Positions 23,783-32,263 of a stretch of 42,367 nucleotides of DNA are shown here, in pieces; the stretch's first letter is position 1, and every line of letters begins with the position of its first letter. A model generated the notes under the pieces. The model searched no databases, had not been told where the DNA came from, and saw nothing but the letters and a program-made list of their open reading frames with translations. Origin of the DNA: an uncultured Desulfobacterales bacterium (GTDB taxonomy: Bacteria > Desulfobacterota > Desulfobacteria > Desulfobacterales > JAFDCJ01); NCBI GenBank assembly GCA_945787595.1, contig CALZJV010000001.1, positions 1 through 42,367 of the forward strand, written 5' to 3'. The translations under genes were made by a program, and so were the position numbers.

Positions 23783-25303
23783 ATGTGGGATAATTTTCTA
23801 CAGGGGATACTGCTTACGTTGCGATGGGACACATTCGGCATGATGGGTTTGGGTCTCATGTTGGGAATGTTCGTTGGCGCGCTCCCCGGTTTTACAACCA
23901 TCATGGCCATGGCGGTCTTGCTGCCAATTTCATTTTTTATGGATCCCATGGTCGGGATTCCATTTCTGATAGGTGTCTACAAAGGGGGCATATACGGCGG
24001 CAGCATACCGGCAATTCTGGTATCCATGCCCGGCACCGGCGCCTCTGTGGCAACGACCTTTGACGGCCCGGCTTTGACCAAGAAGGGGAAATCGCGTAAA
24101 GCTATGGAAATGGCGCTTTTCGCCTCGGTCTGCGGGGACCTTTCAAGCGATATCCTCACCCTTTTATTTATCGGTCCCATTGCGATTATGGCCATGAAAA
24201 TCGGCCCACCGGAACTGGCGGCAATTATTCTGCTCAGCCTCATTATCATCTCCGCCACCACCTCGGGCCTGTTTATCAAAGGACTTGTCATGTGCTTCAT
24301 CGGGCTCTTTTTTTCGATGATCGGTCAGGATCCCCTGGGCGGCATGTCCCGCTTCACCTTCGGTTTTTTTTCAATTAAATCAGGTATTCCCCTGCTTCCG
24401 ATGCTCATCGGCCTGTTTGCCATTCCTGAAATTCTTCAGGCCGTTGAAAAGAAAATAACATCTTTCGTTGCCGAGGAATTCAATCTCAAAGCGGGGGGCG
24501 GGAAATTAACCTTTAAGGAATTTCGCCGCTGCATCAAGACCATACTCAGATCGACTGCCATCGGAACCAGTCTGGGGATTATTCCCGGCGTTGGTCAGGT
24601 CGTCTCAGCCTTTGTGGGTTATGCGGCCGCAAAAAATGCCTCCAAGCATCCGGAAACATTCGGCAAAGGCGAGTTAGAGGGGATTGCAGCCGCTGAAGCA
24701 GCCAACAATGCCGTAAACGGTCCGACTCTGGTACCGCTGCTGACCCTGGGCATTCCCGGAGACAAGGTCACGGCCATCCTGCTGGGTGCGTTTATCGCCC
24801 AGGGATTGCGCCCGGGACCCCAGCTTTTCGCCGAACAGGGGCCACTGGTCTTTGCCCTCCTGGTGGCCATGATTTTAGCCAATATCCTTTTTGTGGTGCT
24901 CGGTTATTTCACCATCCCGTTGTTTGCCAAGGTCGTGACTATCCGGAAATCAGCACTTTTACCGCTGACAGCCGTATTTGCTTTTGCCGGCTCCTATGTA
25001 TATCGTTCCGATCCCTTTGACCTGCTGGTGCTGGTATTTTTCGGTATCTTCGGCTATACCGTCAAAAAATTAAATTTTGACGTCACGCCCATGGTGATGG
25101 GCTACATCCTGGGACCGGTCCTTGAATATTCCTTTGGCCAAACCATAAACCTGGGACGGGGCGATACCCTGCATTACATTTTCGTTGCACGTCCGATCAC
25201 CGCAGCGATACTGGCCATCACCCCTTTTGTAACGGCCGGGCTGTGGTGGCGGGGTGTACGTCTGCGGCGCCAACATGTAAAAAAACTGCCGTCTGAAGGA
25301 TGA
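23783..25303 (+). CDS. TTT transporter large membrane subunit (TctA family), set 2
   Basis: This 506-residue polytopic protein has the TctA signatures ALPGFTTIMAMAVLLP and GIIPGVGQVVSAFVGYAAA. ATG 23783 follows AGAAAGGC; an in-frame TTG at 23747 is less likely. The set is ordered B-A-C, unlike set 1 (C-B-A), so the two sets were probably acquired separately rather than duplicated locally. Confidence 0.9.
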   Translation: MWDNFLQGILLTLRWDTFGMMGLGLMLGMFVGALPGFTTIMAMAVLLPISFFMDPMVGIPFLIGVYKGGIYGGSIPAILVSMPGTGASVATTFDGPALTKKGKSRKAMEMALFASVCGDLSSDILTLLFIGPIAIMAMKIGPPELAAIILLSLIIISATTSGLFIKGLVMCFIGLFFSMIGQDPLGGMSRFTFGFFSIKSGIPLLPMLIGLFAIPEILQAVEKKITSFVAEEFNLKAGGGKLTFKEFRRCIKTILRSTAIGTSLGIIPGVGQVVSAFVGYAAAKNASKHPETFGKGELEGIAAAEAANNAVNGPTLVPLLTLGIPGDKVTAILLGAFIAQGLRPGPQLFAEQGPLVFALLVAMILANILFVVLGYFTIPLFAKVVTIRKSALLPLTAVFAFAGSYVYRSDPFDLLVLVFFGIFGYTVKKLNFDVTPMVMGYILGPVLEYSFGQTINLGRGDTLHYIFVARPITAAILAITPFVTAGLWWRGVRLRRQHVKKLPSEG

Positions 25304-25386
25304 AAGGAGGTGATATCCGGTTATCCAAATTAGATTATCATCCTATGATGTCACATCAACGTCAACCATACAAAGGAGGATACAGC

Positions 25387-26346
25387 ATGACTTTTCGAAA
25401 AATATCCCGTTTAATATTCGTGGCGCTGCTTTTGGGGTTTGTCGGCCTGTCGCCCGCCCTGGCCGATAATTATCCAAGCAAGCCGATTACCCTCATCATC
25501 CCGCTAGGAGCCGGCGGTTCTCATGATCTGAATGCCCGTGTTTTTACCAGTGTCATCCCGTCATACCTGGGCCAGGCTGTGGTGGTCAAACTGATGCCGG
25601 GTGCCGGCGGACAAACAGGCACGGCGGCAGCAATTAAAGCCAAACCGGATGGGTATACCTTGATCTTCACCCACAACTATATCGACCAGCTTCAACCCCT
25701 GCTTGAAAAACTCCCTTACGACACGATCAAGGACCTGAAATCTGTTTGCCGGATCAATTATGGTGCCTCCAGCCTCGTTGTGCGATCTGATAAGCCCTGG
25801 AAAAGCCTCGAAGAAATGCTCGCTTATGGTAAAAAGAATCCCGGCAAGCTGGTATTTACCACTTCCGGAAACTGGGGGGCAACCATGACGCCGGGCGCCA
25901 GAGTCCTGTTGCAGGCCGGTGTCGAAGCCACATATATTCCCTACAAAGGGGGTGGCCCGGCCATGCAGGCGTTGCTTGCCGGCGATGGTGATTTTATGAT
26001 GTCCTTTCCTTCTCAGGCCGGCCCCCTGGTCGAAGCCGGTAAAATCCGCGCCCTTGCAAGCGCCGGTGACAAACGGGTTTTCCCGGATGTCCCCACTCTC
26101 AAGGAGCTGGGGTATGAGACCGGGACAATGGATCGCATCGTTATGGCCCCCAAAGGGGTGCCTGAAGACCGCATGAAAATTTTACGGGATGCGTTCGCCA
26201 AGCTTAACGGGGACAAGACCTACAAAAAATTGATGCAGCGCATCGGTGAGAATATGGAATACATGGATGGGCCCGATTACGACAAACGCCGTCCCATGAA
26301 CAAGGACGCGTACCGAGCTCTGGTCAAAAAGATTTCGGGTCAATAA
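25387..26346 (+). CDS. TTT transporter periplasmic binding protein (TctC family), set 2
   Basis: This 319-residue protein has a signal peptide (LIFVALLLGFVGLSPALA) and the mature start DNYPSKPITLIIPLGAGG. The ligand loop is GAGGSHD, and MPGAGGQTGTAA and KPDGYTLI are typical family motifs. The start follows AAAGGAGG. A strong terminator follows its stop, which ends the transport operon. Confidence 0.88.
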   Translation: MTFRKISRLIFVALLLGFVGLSPALADNYPSKPITLIIPLGAGGSHDLNARVFTSVIPSYLGQAVVVKLMPGAGGQTGTAAAIKAKPDGYTLIFTHNYIDQLQPLLEKLPYDTIKDLKSVCRINYGASSLVVRSDKPWKSLEEMLAYGKKNPGKLVFTTSGNWGATMTPGARVLLQAGVEATYIPYKGGGPAMQALLAGDGDFMMSFPSQAGPLVEAGKIRALASAGDKRVFPDVPTLKELGYETGTMDRIVMAPKGVPEDRMKILRDAFAKLNGDKTYKKLMQRIGENMEYMDGPDYDKRRPMNKDAYRALVKKISGQ

Positions 26347-26369
26347 GCAGAGACAGTTATCACAAAAGT

Positions 26370-26408
26370 AAAACTGGCATCCTCACCCAAAGAGGGTGTC
26401 AGTTTTTT
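26370..26408 (+). terminator. rho-independent terminator after TctC 2
   Basis: AAAACTGGCATCCTC pairs with GAGGGTGTCAGTTTT through 15 pairs (two G-U) around a 7-base loop. A run of T follows directly. This is the clearest intrinsic terminator in the window. Confidence 0.85.
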
Positions 26409-26449
26409 CAGTCGGATCCGTAATAAACTATCATCATCTGGAAAAACAT

Positions 26450-27331
26450 ATGAATAAAACAATCGGTTTTGTAGGCTTGGGTTTGATGGGTAGCGGCATG
26501 GCCCGCAACCTGGTTAAAGCTGGCTTTCGTGTTATTGGCTACGATCTGAATTCGGATAATGTGGCCGCTTTCACCGCATCCGGCGGCCAAAAAATAGAAA
26601 ATCCAGAGACCATGGCAGCGCAGGTGGATGTGATTCTTCTTTCCCTGCCCAATTCGGATGTGGTCAACGAGGTAGTGCATAAAACCCTAAAGCTCAAAGA
26701 AACCAGACGAGAAAATTTAATCCTGATCGATACCACCACAGCAGATCCGGGTATGTCAAAGGCCCTGGCAGAACAGCTACAAAGTAAAGGCATCACCATG
26801 CTCGATGCCACCATCAGCGGAACATCCAAAATGTGTGCTGAAAAAAATATTACCTTGATGGTGGGAGGTGACAAAGGGATTTTTCAAGAATGTGAAAACA
26901 TTTTTTCAGCCTTGGCAGTACAAACCTTCTATCTGGGACCAAACGGATCCGGCGCCTTGATGAAGTTGATTGTCAATCTGGTCTTGGGACTGAACCGCAT
27001 GGTTCTGGCCGAAGGCCTCTCTTTGGGGAGAAGGGCCGGCGTGGACTCCGAGCAAATGCTGAACGTACTTAAATATTCAGCCGCATACTCGAAGGCCGTG
27101 GATATGAAAGGTCTTAAGATGACCACCGCGGATTTTTTACCGGCCGAGGGCAAACTCGCCTTTCACCTTAAAGATGTTCGCCTGATGCTCGATTTAAGCC
27201 GCCGCTTGAATTTTCCGTTGCCCCTTAGTTGCCTGCACGCCCAAGCCCTGACCTCTCTGATTGCCAAAGGTCGGGGGGAATGGGACAATGCCGCTATAAT
27301 GTCCTTCTACGACGATCTTGTGCAATCTTGA
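26450..27331 (+). CDS. beta-hydroxyacid dehydrogenase (HIBADH family) 1
   Basis: This 293-residue protein has the N-terminal NAD(P) fold (GFVGLGLMGSGMA), a variant of the substrate-binding loop (DATISGTSKMC in place of DAPVSGG) and the catalytic Lys in SGALMKLIVN. The family includes 3-hydroxyisobutyrate dehydrogenase, tartronate semialdehyde reductase and sulfolactaldehyde reductase. ATG 26450 starts right at the fold. It follows the second TTT set and its terminator, and has two paralogs in the window (29580 and 35640). The altered loop suggests an unusual acid substrate. Confidence 0.86.
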   Translation: MNKTIGFVGLGLMGSGMARNLVKAGFRVIGYDLNSDNVAAFTASGGQKIENPETMAAQVDVILLSLPNSDVVNEVVHKTLKLKETRRENLILIDTTTADPGMSKALAEQLQSKGITMLDATISGTSKMCAEKNITLMVGGDKGIFQECENIFSALAVQTFYLGPNGSGALMKLIVNLVLGLNRMVLAEGLSLGRRAGVDSEQMLNVLKYSAAYSKAVDMKGLKMTTADFLPAEGKLAFHLKDVRLMLDLSRRLNFPLPLSCLHAQALTSLIAKGRGEWDNAAIMSFYDDLVQS

Positions 27332-27368
27332 CATTTACTAGCCTAGCCGTTTGCCGATTGGAGAGACC

Positions 27369-28433
27369 ATGGGTACAACCGTATTTGCCGTCGACCGGCT
27401 TGAAAATTTCATACAAAGTGTTCTGACCGGACTGGGTGTGACCACCGACCATGCCCGCATCTGTTCCCAGCGAATGATTGAGGCCGATTTGCGGGGCATG
27501 CACGGCCACGGAATCTTCCGCTTGCCCCCTTACTGCCAACGGATAGAGGCGGGGGGCTATAACCTGCGCCCGGATATCAAGATAAAACGGGAGACCCCTG
27601 TCAGTGCCGTCGTGGATGGCGACAATGGATTTGGACAAGTCGTGGTCACCCAGGCCGTGGATCTAGCCATTCAAAAGGCCAAAGTAAGCGGGATGGCTTG
27701 GGTGGGTATTTGCAACAGTAACCACGCCGGTGCCGGCGGTGTTTACGCAGCGTTGGCCCTGCCCCATGACCTGATTGCTATTTACATGGCCATCGGTAAC
27801 GCCAATCACATGCCCCCGTGGGGTGGGATAGATCTGCTTCTAAGTACCAACCCCATTGCCTTTGCCATTCCTACCGGCGAAGAGCCGCCGATTGTGCTCG
27901 ATATGGCCACCACAACCGCCTCTTACGGGAAAGTCAAAGTGGCCGCTCAAAAAGGCGAGGAGCTTCCCGTCGGCTGGATGGTCGATCAAAAGGGGCAATC
28001 CCTGACGGACCCCCGGCGGATTAAGGAGGGATTTTTATTGCCGATCGGAGAGCATAAAGGCTATGGTCTCAATTTCGTAATCGGGGCCTTGGCGGGGGTG
28101 CTGAACACCGCGGCCTTTGGAAGTGCCGTAATCGATTTCAACAAGGATTTTAGCACCCCAACCAACTCGGGTCAGTTAATTTTCACCATGCGCCCGGATC
28201 TCTTCAGGGATATGACTGATTTTAAAACCGAAATGGATATGCGTATTCAGGAAATCCGCAACTCCACCCCCATGGAAGGTGCAGATCCCATCCGGCTGCC
28301 CGGGGAAATGGCCCTTAAGCACGAAAAAAACATGCGTTCCAGAGGTGTACCGGTGGCCGGCCCTGTATTATTGCAGTTGCGTGAAATTGCCCATAAACTG
28401 GGATTGCCCGACCGCCTTGATGATGCACCTTAG
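27369..28433 (+). CDS. LDH2/MDH2-family 2-hydroxyacid dehydrogenase
   Basis: This 354-residue protein belongs to the LDH2/MDH2 oxidoreductase family (malate, ureidoglycolate, 3-sulfolactate and related dehydrogenases). Visible motifs are GMHGHGIFRLP near the N-terminus with the catalytic His, SNHAGAGGVYA, and STNPIAFAIP followed by VLDMATT; GEHKGYGL lies in the C-terminal half. Activity uses NAD(P). ATG 27369 follows GGAGA. It lies 37 bases after HIBADH 1. The family includes ComC, a (R)-sulfolactate dehydrogenase, but a specific substrate cannot be assigned from the sequence alone. Confidence 0.84.
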   Translation: MGTTVFAVDRLENFIQSVLTGLGVTTDHARICSQRMIEADLRGMHGHGIFRLPPYCQRIEAGGYNLRPDIKIKRETPVSAVVDGDNGFGQVVVTQAVDLAIQKAKVSGMAWVGICNSNHAGAGGVYAALALPHDLIAIYMAIGNANHMPPWGGIDLLLSTNPIAFAIPTGEEPPIVLDMATTTASYGKVKVAAQKGEELPVGWMVDQKGQSLTDPRRIKEGFLLPIGEHKGYGLNFVIGALAGVLNTAAFGSAVIDFNKDFSTPTNSGQLIFTMRPDLFRDMTDFKTEMDMRIQEIRNSTPMEGADPIRLPGEMALKHEKNMRSRGVPVAGPVLLQLREIAHKLGLPDRLDDAP

Positions 28434-28458
28434 GTTTTGAACACTGCAGGAGTCATCC

Positions 28459-28695
28459 ATGTTTGACAAACTGGGCATCGTAACCAACTGCTTGACCAAG
28501 CGTATGGCCAACAAGGACTCTTTCGAAAAACTCATCGGCGATTTTATTCGAAACGGGTTCCTGCACATAGAAATTCGTGACGGTGACTATCTTCGTCAAT
28601 CAGGTTTTGGAAAAATTTTGCAGGAAGTTGAGACGGCCATTCAGAGTAGAGAAGACCTCTTGACCTATCAAAAAAAGAAAGGAGTTACCCCGTGA
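28459..28695 (+). CDS. 78-residue protein, possible truncated TIM-barrel isomerase
   Basis: The protein MFDKLGIVTNCLTKRM... looks like the first strands and helices of a sugar-phosphate-isomerase/AP-endonuclease-2 TIM barrel (the HIEIRDGDYL segment recalls the early metal-site region). It stops after 78 residues, and the usual 200 further residues are absent. The stop overlaps the GTG start of the next gene by four bases (GTGA), so if translated, it is coupled to the racemase-like gene. A ribosome site (CAGGAG) is present. It may be a remnant or a small partner protein. Family match is weak. Confidence 0.45.
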   Translation: MFDKLGIVTNCLTKRMANKDSFEKLIGDFIRNGFLHIEIRDGDYLRQSGFGKILQEVETAIQSREDLLTYQKKKGVTP

Positions 28696-29564
28696 CCGTA
28701 GAAAAAAGCAAATACCGGTTTCTTTTCATTCAGCCGTTTCAATTGTCCACCGGTGGGAAATATGTTGACCGGTATCATTCGGATGAACTTACCAAAGAAA
28801 AAAGACTCAGGATGGAATATCTAAACATTCGACATCTGTTGGAAGATGTTGAATGGGATTTTCACGGCGGGCCCATTCCACCCTATGGAAATTGGGCCGT
28901 TGAAACCCGCGAGGAGTTTGCCCATGTGGCAGCCGCCCGTTTACCCATTGTCCGCGAAGCATGTGAGAGCGGCAAGTACAATGCTATCATTCTATTGGGT
29001 GGCGGTGAACCAGGATTTAAAGAGTCAAGGGAAATCGCTCGACAATATGGCATCCCCATCACCTCCTGCGCATTTTCCCAGATGCACATTGCCTCCATGC
29101 TGGGAAATAAGTTCAGCATCATTGACTTCACCGAAACGCACAACATGTTCTATTACGATCTTGTGGTGAGTCATCGTTTCACCGATCGGTGCGCATCCAT
29201 CCGGAATATCAACTTTTATCACGGCAGACCCGGCCATACAGATGAAAGCACCATCGATGAGGAGCGTGACAAAGCCCTGAGGGGCGAACCCTCTGAAGCC
29301 GTGGAGCGTGCCGTCAAAGAGGCCATTGCGGCCATAGAAGAAGACGGAGCAGAGGTCATTACCTTTGGATGCTCCGATGTTTTCTGGTTGCAATCATTTC
29401 TGCAAAAACGTTTAACTGAGATCGGCTGGGAAATCCCTGTTCTGGAAGGGTATAGCTCTGCCATCACCCTGGCCAAACTATTTGTTGACCTAGGTGTGGA
29501 TGCCAGTGGTCTCAATTTTCCCAGTGACCGCCCCAAACAATGGCGCAGAAAAAAAGTATTTTAA
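28692..29564 (+). CDS. aspartate/glutamate/hydantoin racemase-family protein
   Basis: This 290-residue protein has the two-domain Asp/Glu racemase arrangement. One cysteine lies in the first domain (ITSCAFSQMH) and one in the second (TFGCSDVFWL), placed like the paired catalytic Cys residues. Before the first, IILLGGGEPG marks a nucleotide- or substrate-binding loop typical of the fold. Family members include amino-acid racemases, hydantoin racemase and arylmalonate decarboxylase-like enzymes. The GTG start overlaps the previous stop. In this operon of hydroxyacid dehydrogenases it may invert a stereocentre. Confidence 0.7.
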   Translation: MTVEKSKYRFLFIQPFQLSTGGKYVDRYHSDELTKEKRLRMEYLNIRHLLEDVEWDFHGGPIPPYGNWAVETREEFAHVAAARLPIVREACESGKYNAIILLGGGEPGFKESREIARQYGIPITSCAFSQMHIASMLGNKFSIIDFTETHNMFYYDLVVSHRFTDRCASIRNINFYHGRPGHTDESTIDEERDKALRGEPSEAVERAVKEAIAAIEEDGAEVITFGCSDVFWLQSFLQKRLTEIGWEIPVLEGYSSAITLAKLFVDLGVDASGLNFPSDRPKQWRRKKVF

Positions 29565-29579
29565 TGGAGAATGAATAAC

Positions 29580-30485
29580 ATGATACGTCGAATCGGTTTT
29601 ATCGGTCTGGGTCAAATGGGCAAGTGGATGGCTTTGAATTTTCTCAGGGCCGACTACCAGATAAGCGTATATGATATTAATCCCCAGGCAATGGATTTTC
29701 TAGTGGATAACGGCGCCAATGCTAGCCAGACACCAGCCCATATGGCCAAGCAATGCCAGACAGTGTTTCTAAGTCTGCCCAATACCGATATTGTCGACCA
29801 AACCATTTTTGGTGAAACAGGTCTTGTTCATGCGGCGCCAAAAGATATGCTCATCGTTGATTTAAGCACCATCAGCTATTTGCGCAGTGTTGATATGGCA
29901 GCCAAATTGAGTCCTATGAATATCTTTTTTTGCGACGCGCCCGTGTCCGGGATGGAATCACGAGCCAAAGAAGCCTCTCTCACCATCATGGTGGGTGGTC
30001 CCAAAAAGATATTTGACCGCATCTGCCCCCTGTTGGAAATTATCGGCAATACCGTTATCCACATGGGTCCGGTGGGATCCGGTCAACTGACCAAGCTCGT
30101 CAATCAGCTTTTATTTGACATCAATGCAGCCGGTTTGGCCGAAGTGCTTCCCATGGCTGCCAAACTGGGTCTGGATCCGGACAAGGTCTGTCAGGTAATA
30201 ATCACAGGCACCGGGCGCAGCTTTGCCGCAGAGTTTTTCACGCCCTTGACCCTGAAAAACAGATTCGATGAAGGCTATCCCCTGAAAAGCGCCTATAAGG
30301 ATCTGACCAGTGCTGCTGAAATCAGTTCACGACATAAAATTCCCCTGCCCTTGACCCAGGCCACCACGAATATTTTTCAGATGGCCTTGGCCCAGGGTCT
30401 GGGGACCGAAAGCAAGGGGGCATTGATCAAAGTATTTGAAAAAATTTTAGATGTTGAATTCCGCAAGAAGGAAGTCCAAGAATGA
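29580..30485 (+). CDS. beta-hydroxyacid dehydrogenase (HIBADH family) 2
   Basis: This 301-residue protein has GFIGLGQMGKWMA, the substrate loop DAPVSGMESRA and the catalytic Lys in SGQLTKLVNQ. ATG 29580 is favoured because GGAG lies 10 bases upstream; the ATG at 29571 is too close to that site. It shares an overlap of four bases with the dehydratase fragment downstream (ATGA), showing an operon. Paralog of the genes at 26450 and 35640. Confidence 0.86.
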   Translation: MIRRIGFIGLGQMGKWMALNFLRADYQISVYDINPQAMDFLVDNGANASQTPAHMAKQCQTVFLSLPNTDIVDQTIFGETGLVHAAPKDMLIVDLSTISYLRSVDMAAKLSPMNIFFCDAPVSGMESRAKEASLTIMVGGPKKIFDRICPLLEIIGNTVIHMGPVGSGQLTKLVNQLLFDINAAGLAEVLPMAAKLGLDPDKVCQVIITGTGRSFAAEFFTPLTLKNRFDEGYPLKSAYKDLTSAAEISSRHKIPLPLTQATTNIFQMALAQGLGTESKGALIKVFEKILDVEFRKKEVQE

Positions 30486-31018
30486 CATCTCATCGTGGCC
30501 GACCCGAAGACATTACCGAGGCCTATTACCGGGGTCTCATGCATGCCGTTGGTTTCCGGCAAACAGACCTGGACAAGCCTCAAATTGCAGTGGTTAATTC
30601 CTGGACCGATGTCAATCCCGGTCATCTGCCCTTGAAAGATCTTGCCCAAAGGGTCAAAGAAGGCATCTGGGCAGCCGGCGGGGCACCGGGTGAGTTTAAT
30701 GTGCCGGCACCTTGCGCTGGGATGGCTCAAGGTCCCGGACAGCACTACATTTTACCGCAACGAGACCTTATTGCGGCTTCCATCGAGGCCATGGTCAAAG
30801 CACATGGCTTCGATGGCCTTGTCATGCTGGGCTCATGCGACAAGATCATTCCAGGCATTCTCATGGCGGCCATCCGGCACCTGGAATGCTCACCGCTTAT
30901 CGTAAAATGGTATCCGGCGCAGAAAAGGGGGCTCTTTGGCTGTAGTGGAGCGTCCTGGTCCAAAGAACGTAGGATTTTTGCTGAACTAAAGAATCAGTTT
31001 GATGATCAAGATGGATAA
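30482..31018 (+). pseudogene. N-terminal remnant of an IlvD/Edd-family dehydratase
   Basis: Residues 1-140 match the start of dihydroxyacid/phosphogluconate dehydratases, including Fe-S Cys in APCAGMAQG and GSCDKIIPG. After about residue 140 the resemblance stops, and the frame runs through unrelated sequence to a stop inside the 3' end of the opposite-strand TSUP gene. The full family is about 550-600 residues. It appears to be truncated at a junction with that gene. Its operon location, overlapping HIBADH 2 by four bases, shows the full gene once belonged to the pathway. An active protein is unlikely because the C-terminal domain is missing. Confidence 0.7.
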
Positions 31019-31726
31019 CAAACCCAGAAAAACCCGTTTTATCCAGACATTTCCGATTCTATCAGAATAGTAGGCGCCGATGGAAGAACCAATAAAACAA
31101 CCGCAAAACATGGGCAAGGCCAAATGATACGCGATGGCGCCATTATAGCCAAAAACAATGGCAGCAATTGCATTCATGGAGAAAGCGGCAATTTTTATGG
31201 TACCGGCGCTTTCCAAAAAAGTCTGGCCAAACCACAGGATCAGAATATACATCAACAGCGTTCCTCCCATGGCCCCGTAAATACCCACGTACACCCCCAC
31301 CCCGAAGGTCATGAGAATACCAACGATATATTTGTTTTTTCCGGCTGACCGCCGACCCGGTTCTATACCCAGCTGAGGGTTCCATATAAGAAACGCCATG
31401 CAAAGTAGGGATACGCTGATAATAATCAACTTCAGGACCCCTGCACTGATTTCCTGACAGAGGCGGGCGCCCAGAAATGAACCAACGATTACGGGAATGG
31501 CCATCGTTAGACCGATTCTATAATCGATCAATTTTTTGCGGTGAAATTGATACCAGCCGGCCGAACAGACGCCCATGATGCCAAAACGATCCGTACCGAT
31601 GGCGGTATGGGGCGGCAATCCCAACAAAAGTAAGGTCGGTATGGTCACCAGACTGCTGCCACCTATCAAGGTTCCGAAAAGACTGGCTAAGAACCCGGCC
31701 AGAAAGATGACAAGCATGTGCGACAT
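30986..31726 (-). CDS. TauE/SafE (TSUP) family exporter 2
   Basis: This 246-residue membrane protein has about eight hydrophobic segments and the N-terminal motif FGTLIGGSSLVTIPTLLLLG. It is close to TSUP 1 (20294-21046), sharing blocks such as LPPHTAIGTDRFGI. The start has a weak ribosome site. The 3' end overlaps the dehydratase fragment by 33 bases in a convergent arrangement. Organic-anion or sulfite export is the family function; the actual substrate is unknown. Confidence 0.82.
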   Translation of the reverse strand: MSHMLVIFLAGFLASLFGTLIGGSSLVTIPTLLLLGLPPHTAIGTDRFGIMGVCSAGWYQFHRKKLIDYRIGLTMAIPVIVGSFLGARLCQEISAGVLKLIIISVSLLCMAFLIWNPQLGIEPGRRSAGKNKYIVGILMTFGVGVYVGIYGAMGGTLLMYILILWFGQTFLESAGTIKIAAFSMNAIAAIVFGYNGAIAYHLALPMFCGCFIGSSIGAYYSDRIGNVWIKRVFLGLLSILIIKLIL

Positions 31727-32010
31727 GATTAATAAAGAAATCCTTTTGATTTACAAATAGTCCGCCGCCGGTTCAAATTTTTATCGACAAAAAACTACTT
31801 TTCCTTACAGTGAATTTTGTTCGAGGTTAACAAATATTTGTGGGGGTTCTATAAACAAACAGGTATCCCAGCCGGAATCGGCTGTCATGAATTGGATCAA
31901 CTAGTGTGTTGATCGAAGATTGTTGTCATTTAAGCACAATGGATACGCCTCGTTCACGCCTGGATTACCGCAGTAATTATTCCAAAGAAAGCGTTTTCAA
32001 TTATGTTCAG

Positions 32011-32053
32011 AGTGAACCTTTTTCTTGACATCGCACTTTCTCACTGTTAAGTC
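32011..32053 (+). promoter_or_regulatory. sigma70-type promoter module of the ABC operon
   Basis: TTGACA (32025-32030), a 17-base spacer and TAAGTC (32048-32053) occupy the same positions as in the module at 11209-11251; 33 of 40 bases match without gaps. The -10 here is weaker, so an activator or a different -10 may be involved. Confidence 0.55.
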
Positions 32054-32074
32054 AAGCCATAAGTAATTAGTATG

Positions 32075-32087
32075 TTTGTCTGACAAT
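32075..32087. promoter_or_regulatory. candidate FCD/FadR-type GntR operator 2
   Basis: TTGTCTGACAA (32076-32086) is identical to the core at 43-55. It lies about 20 bases after the -10 box of the ABC operon, a typical repressor site. Confidence 0.5.
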
Positions 32088-32148
32088 GGGGGTAAAGAAA
32101 ACCTGTTTCTGTTTGCGGGTCATTCGACCAGAAATTTAGAACCAGGTA

Positions 32149-32169
32149 CCGGTTAAACTTTCTTTAACC
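32149..32169. promoter_or_regulatory. operator-like inverted repeat before the ABC operon
   Basis: GGTTAAA and TTTAACC are perfect 7-base arms around CTTTC, preceded by CC to give ACCGGTTAA, which is the element seen at the XRE-cupin locus. It lies about 100 bases after the promoter and about 95 before the first start codon. Confidence 0.4.
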
Positions 32170-32263
32170 TTACTTACCACTAGGATGTGATGCCCGTTGT
32201 TTTCCCAGGTTACTTCGTCTTAGAAAGATCCAATACACCCACCATTTTACCAAGGAGGAACAA

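Larger units (their letters stand above)
31727..32263. other. 537-base regulatory gap before the ABC operon
   Basis: No gene is visible. It contains the shared promoter module (32011-32053), the GntR-like palindrome (32075-32087) and the ACCGGTTAA-type inverted repeat (32149-32169), then a strong AAGGAGG site at the end. The first 280 bases next to TSUP 2 show nothing recognisable. Confidence 0.6.

Noticed and set aside
30642..30945. Alternative frames inside the IlvD-type remnant as the missing part of the dehydratase
   Set aside because: Their sequence does not continue the IlvD family; they are shadows of the main frame.
31727..32010. Riboswitch or small RNA in the gap before the ABC operon
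   Set aside because: No recognisable conserved fold or terminator; only promoter and operator-type sites are seen further downstream.
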